Below are positions 62,012-64,000 of a stretch of 64,000 nucleotides of DNA, piece after piece. The stretch comes from Megaleporinus macrocephalus (Eukaryota > Chordata > Actinopteri > Characiformes > Anostomidae). The stretch covers positions 31,299,136 through 31,363,135 of the forward strand of contig CM038710.1 of the NCBI GenBank assembly GCA_021613375.1. Reading direction: 5' to 3'. How positions within the stretch are numbered: the stretch's first letter is position 1; every line of letters starts with the position of its first letter. The notes beneath the pieces were generated by a model, which worked only from the letters and a program-made list of their open reading frames with translations, was not told the DNA's origin and did not search any database. The position numbers and the translations under genes were made by a program.

Positions 62012-62296
62012 AAGAGAGAAAGAAATAGAGAGAGAGAGAAAGAAAGAGAGAGAGAAGGAAAAAAGACAGAGAAAGAAAAAAGACAAAAACAGAGGCAGAG
62101 AGAGAAAAAGAAAGGGAGAGAGAAAGAGAGAGAGAGAAAGAAAGAAAGAGAGAGAGAGAAGGAAAAAAGACAGAGAGAAAGAAAAAAAGACAAAAACAGA
62201 GGCAGACAGAGAGAAAGAAAAAAGACAGAGAGGGAGAGAGACAGAGACAAAGAGAAAGAAAAAAGAGAGAGGCAGACAGAGAGAAAGAAAAAATAC

Positions 62297-62349
<53 letters not shown>

Positions 62350-62622
62350 GACCGCAAGAGACAGAGAGACAGAGGCCGCGAGAGGCAGAGAGAGAGAGAG
62401 ACAGTGACAGAAAGAAAAAGGACAGAGACAGAGACAAGAGAGAAAGAAAAAAGAGACAGAAAGAGACACAGAGACAGACAGACAGAAAAAGGACAGAGAC
62501 AGGGAGAGACAGAGAGAAAGAAAAAAGAGACAGAGAGAGACACTCAGGGAGACAGAGAGAGACAGAAAGAAAGAAAAGAGACAGACAGAGAAAAAATACA
62601 GGGAGAGAGAGAGAAAGAGGAG
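61931..62622. repeat. Long imperfect GA/GAAA purine microsatellite
   Basis: About 690 bp of nearly pure purine on + with ACA interruptions. Long R/E/K or S/L open frames across it are repeat translation, not genes. Confidence 0.97.
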
Positions 62623-63001
62623 ATCTATTAATTGTTGCTTTTTTAATCTTTGTGTTCTACTCAGGTGTTAAAGCTGCTGTTAAAAAGAGGATCCTTTGCT
62701 TTAGTCCTGCTGGAGTCGAGCAACAGCTGAGAGCAGCTGATCAGAATAATTGAATGGGAGGTTTGAACCTCAATTTAATTCCAGTAAGAGATCTTTACAG
62801 GAAATCAGGACCAGCCCTGCGCCAGGAGGACGAAGACAGACTTCAGAGCAGGAGCATGTCTGGAAGGAAGCCGGCAGTGAACAAACACAGAACACAGCTT
62901 GACTCTGCTGCAGTTTTGCCAAGGGCGGATGGGGGGACTTTATTCTGGGCTGGTGATGCTCAGAGTGAGCTAGCACGTACGCGTCAGTGTTTTGTAAAGA
63001 T

Positions 63002-63003
<2 letters not shown>

Positions 63004-63040
<37 letters not shown>
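63004..63040. repeat. (GA)n microsatellite
   Basis: About 17 GA units, purine on the + strand. Confidence 0.95.
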
Positions 63041-63901
63041 TTAGAGGGAGCGAAAGAGAATGTGAATGTGTGTGTCTTTGTACAGACGGTCTAGGAGACT
63101 ATATTATTCTCAGTCCAGTAAGCAGTCGGTGCTAGCCCCTGCAGCTACGGTGGCTGAAGGAAATCACTTTAGCAGCAGACTGGTGCTTCAGTCGAGTGGA
63201 AAAACAGCTCTCCCACGGCCATCTGCGGCGATTTAACTATCATTTAACTCGAGTGTACCCACACAGAATAACTGACACTCACGAGCTTAGTACATTACGT
63301 CACTCGGTCAACATGAGCCTCATTACCAAGACCTGTCACTGCTCCACCCAGCAATACACCTGCTTGCACATTCCTGACTCATAATGATTATCGTTCATGC
63401 TGACCCAAGACCGGCTTGCTCTCCACAACCGGAACCTTCCTCGTCAGAAAAACAACACTGAAACTGGTCTGAGGTCAGATAAAAGTTAAACGGCAGTAGT
63501 ATTACAAGTCTTAATGCCTCAGGACCAAAATGAGGTCAAAGAGTTTCCTGGTTCAGGTGTGGCAAAGCTCGGAGAAAACAATTGGAGAAGCCTACATTTC
63601 ACAGGGCCACGCGATCCTGCCATTCACTGTTTTAAATAAATCAGATTTATAGTATAAAAACTTTTAAGTGTTTACAAAACCAGCACATAATGTAGACGTC
63701 TTATAAATACTTGCATTGGTTTAGAACCTTTGTATTATATGAGGGTTCTTTAAAAGACAGAAAGCTCAGACTGACACCTGACAGTTGTATATGATCACTT
63801 TCAGTCTATTGCATTGAAAACGCCTGACAAAGCGATACGATGATGAAGGCATCAAAGCAAGTCTCATCAGACACACAGCTCCACATTAACACCAGTCTAG
63901 T

Positions 63902-63906
<5 letters not shown>

Positions 63907-63932
<26 letters not shown>
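63907..63932. repeat. (TA)n microsatellite
   Basis: About 13 TA units near the window end. Confidence 0.93.
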
Positions 63933-63940
<8 letters not shown>

Positions 63941-64000
63941 TGATTTTGAGTTTTCTCATTTGAACACACCAATGGTTGTTTACATTCTATGAAAATTTAA

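Larger units (their letters stand above)
58160..64000 (-). other. fnbp1l first intron (5' part beyond window)
   Basis: About 5.8 kb with no supported exon. It contains a hAT-like repeat (58,653), three purine microsatellites and a TA repeat at 63,907-63,932. An alternative fnbp1l promoter in the more CpG-containing 60,250-60,770 stretch is possible but unsupported. Confidence 0.6.

Noticed and set aside
61838..62753. Long R/E/K and S/L/F open frames in the second purine tract
   Set aside because: Same cause: a pure microsatellite with no stop codons in several frames.
58160..64000. Search for the fnbp1l first coding exon (MSWGTELW-type)
   Set aside because: No minus-strand ATG followed by the expected Trp-Gly and a donor was found. 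It is probably beyond the window.

Overview
This window is vertebrate nuclear DNA, most probably from a teleost fish. Everything recognisable as protein lies in short exons with GT-AG introns. The two genes found are vertebrate adaptor genes. The introns are full of fish-type repeats: TTAA-flanked MITEs, hAT-like MITEs, tRNA-derived SINEs, a LINE 3' end, and long GATA, GA, CA and TA microsatellites. The SINE type hints at an otophysan fish, but that is only an impression. No prokaryotic, viral or organellar genes were seen.

Layout. Positions 1-15,100 hold no exon I can support. They look like the upstream part or a long intron of bcar3, with two MITEs, SINE traces, a TA microsatellite and a triplicated minisatellite-like block. 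From 15,259 to 30,110 (+ strand) nine coding exons join in perfect phase into a 758-residue product recognisable as BCAR3 (NSP2): an SH2 domain, a proline/serine-rich linker and a C-terminal Cdc25-like p130Cas-binding domain. The visible first exon encodes an alternative short N-terminus. The exons of the long form were not found and may lie upstream of the window. Poly(A) signals lie at 30,824 and 30,845.

The second gene runs on the - strand from 58,159 down to 34,842. Fourteen coding exons join in phase into 592 residues of FNBP1L (TOCA-1): F-BAR, a variable proline-rich exon, the Cdc42-binding HR1 domain, an acidic linker, an SH3 domain and a C-terminal PDZ-binding motif. Only the first coding exon, a few residues long, is missing. 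It is probably beyond 64,000. The large upstream introns contain a 41-bp minisatellite (~1.6 kb), a 64-bp minisatellite (~1 kb), hAT-like elements, a SINE with duplicated flanks and a LINE tail.

The two genes are tail to tail, about 1 kb or more apart depending on the fnbp1l 3' end. This is the same convergent order as human FNBP1L-BCAR3 at 1p22. Both products are cytoplasmic adaptors that link receptor or Rho-family signalling to the actin cytoskeleton: BCAR3 through p130Cas, and TOCA-1 through Cdc42 and N-WASP at curved membranes. I see no evidence that they act together beyond their conserved adjacency.

No undescribed multi-gene system is apparent. The most interesting signals are (i) three fnbp1l splice sites that abut long microsatellites, (ii) the strand bias of long GA tracts across fnbp1l, (iii) a diverged repeat pair that keeps a perfect POU octamer at 11.2 kb and 54.2 kb, and (iv) the alternative N-terminus of bcar3. 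All exon boundaries were read by eye from splice consensus, phase and family similarity, not by alignment software.
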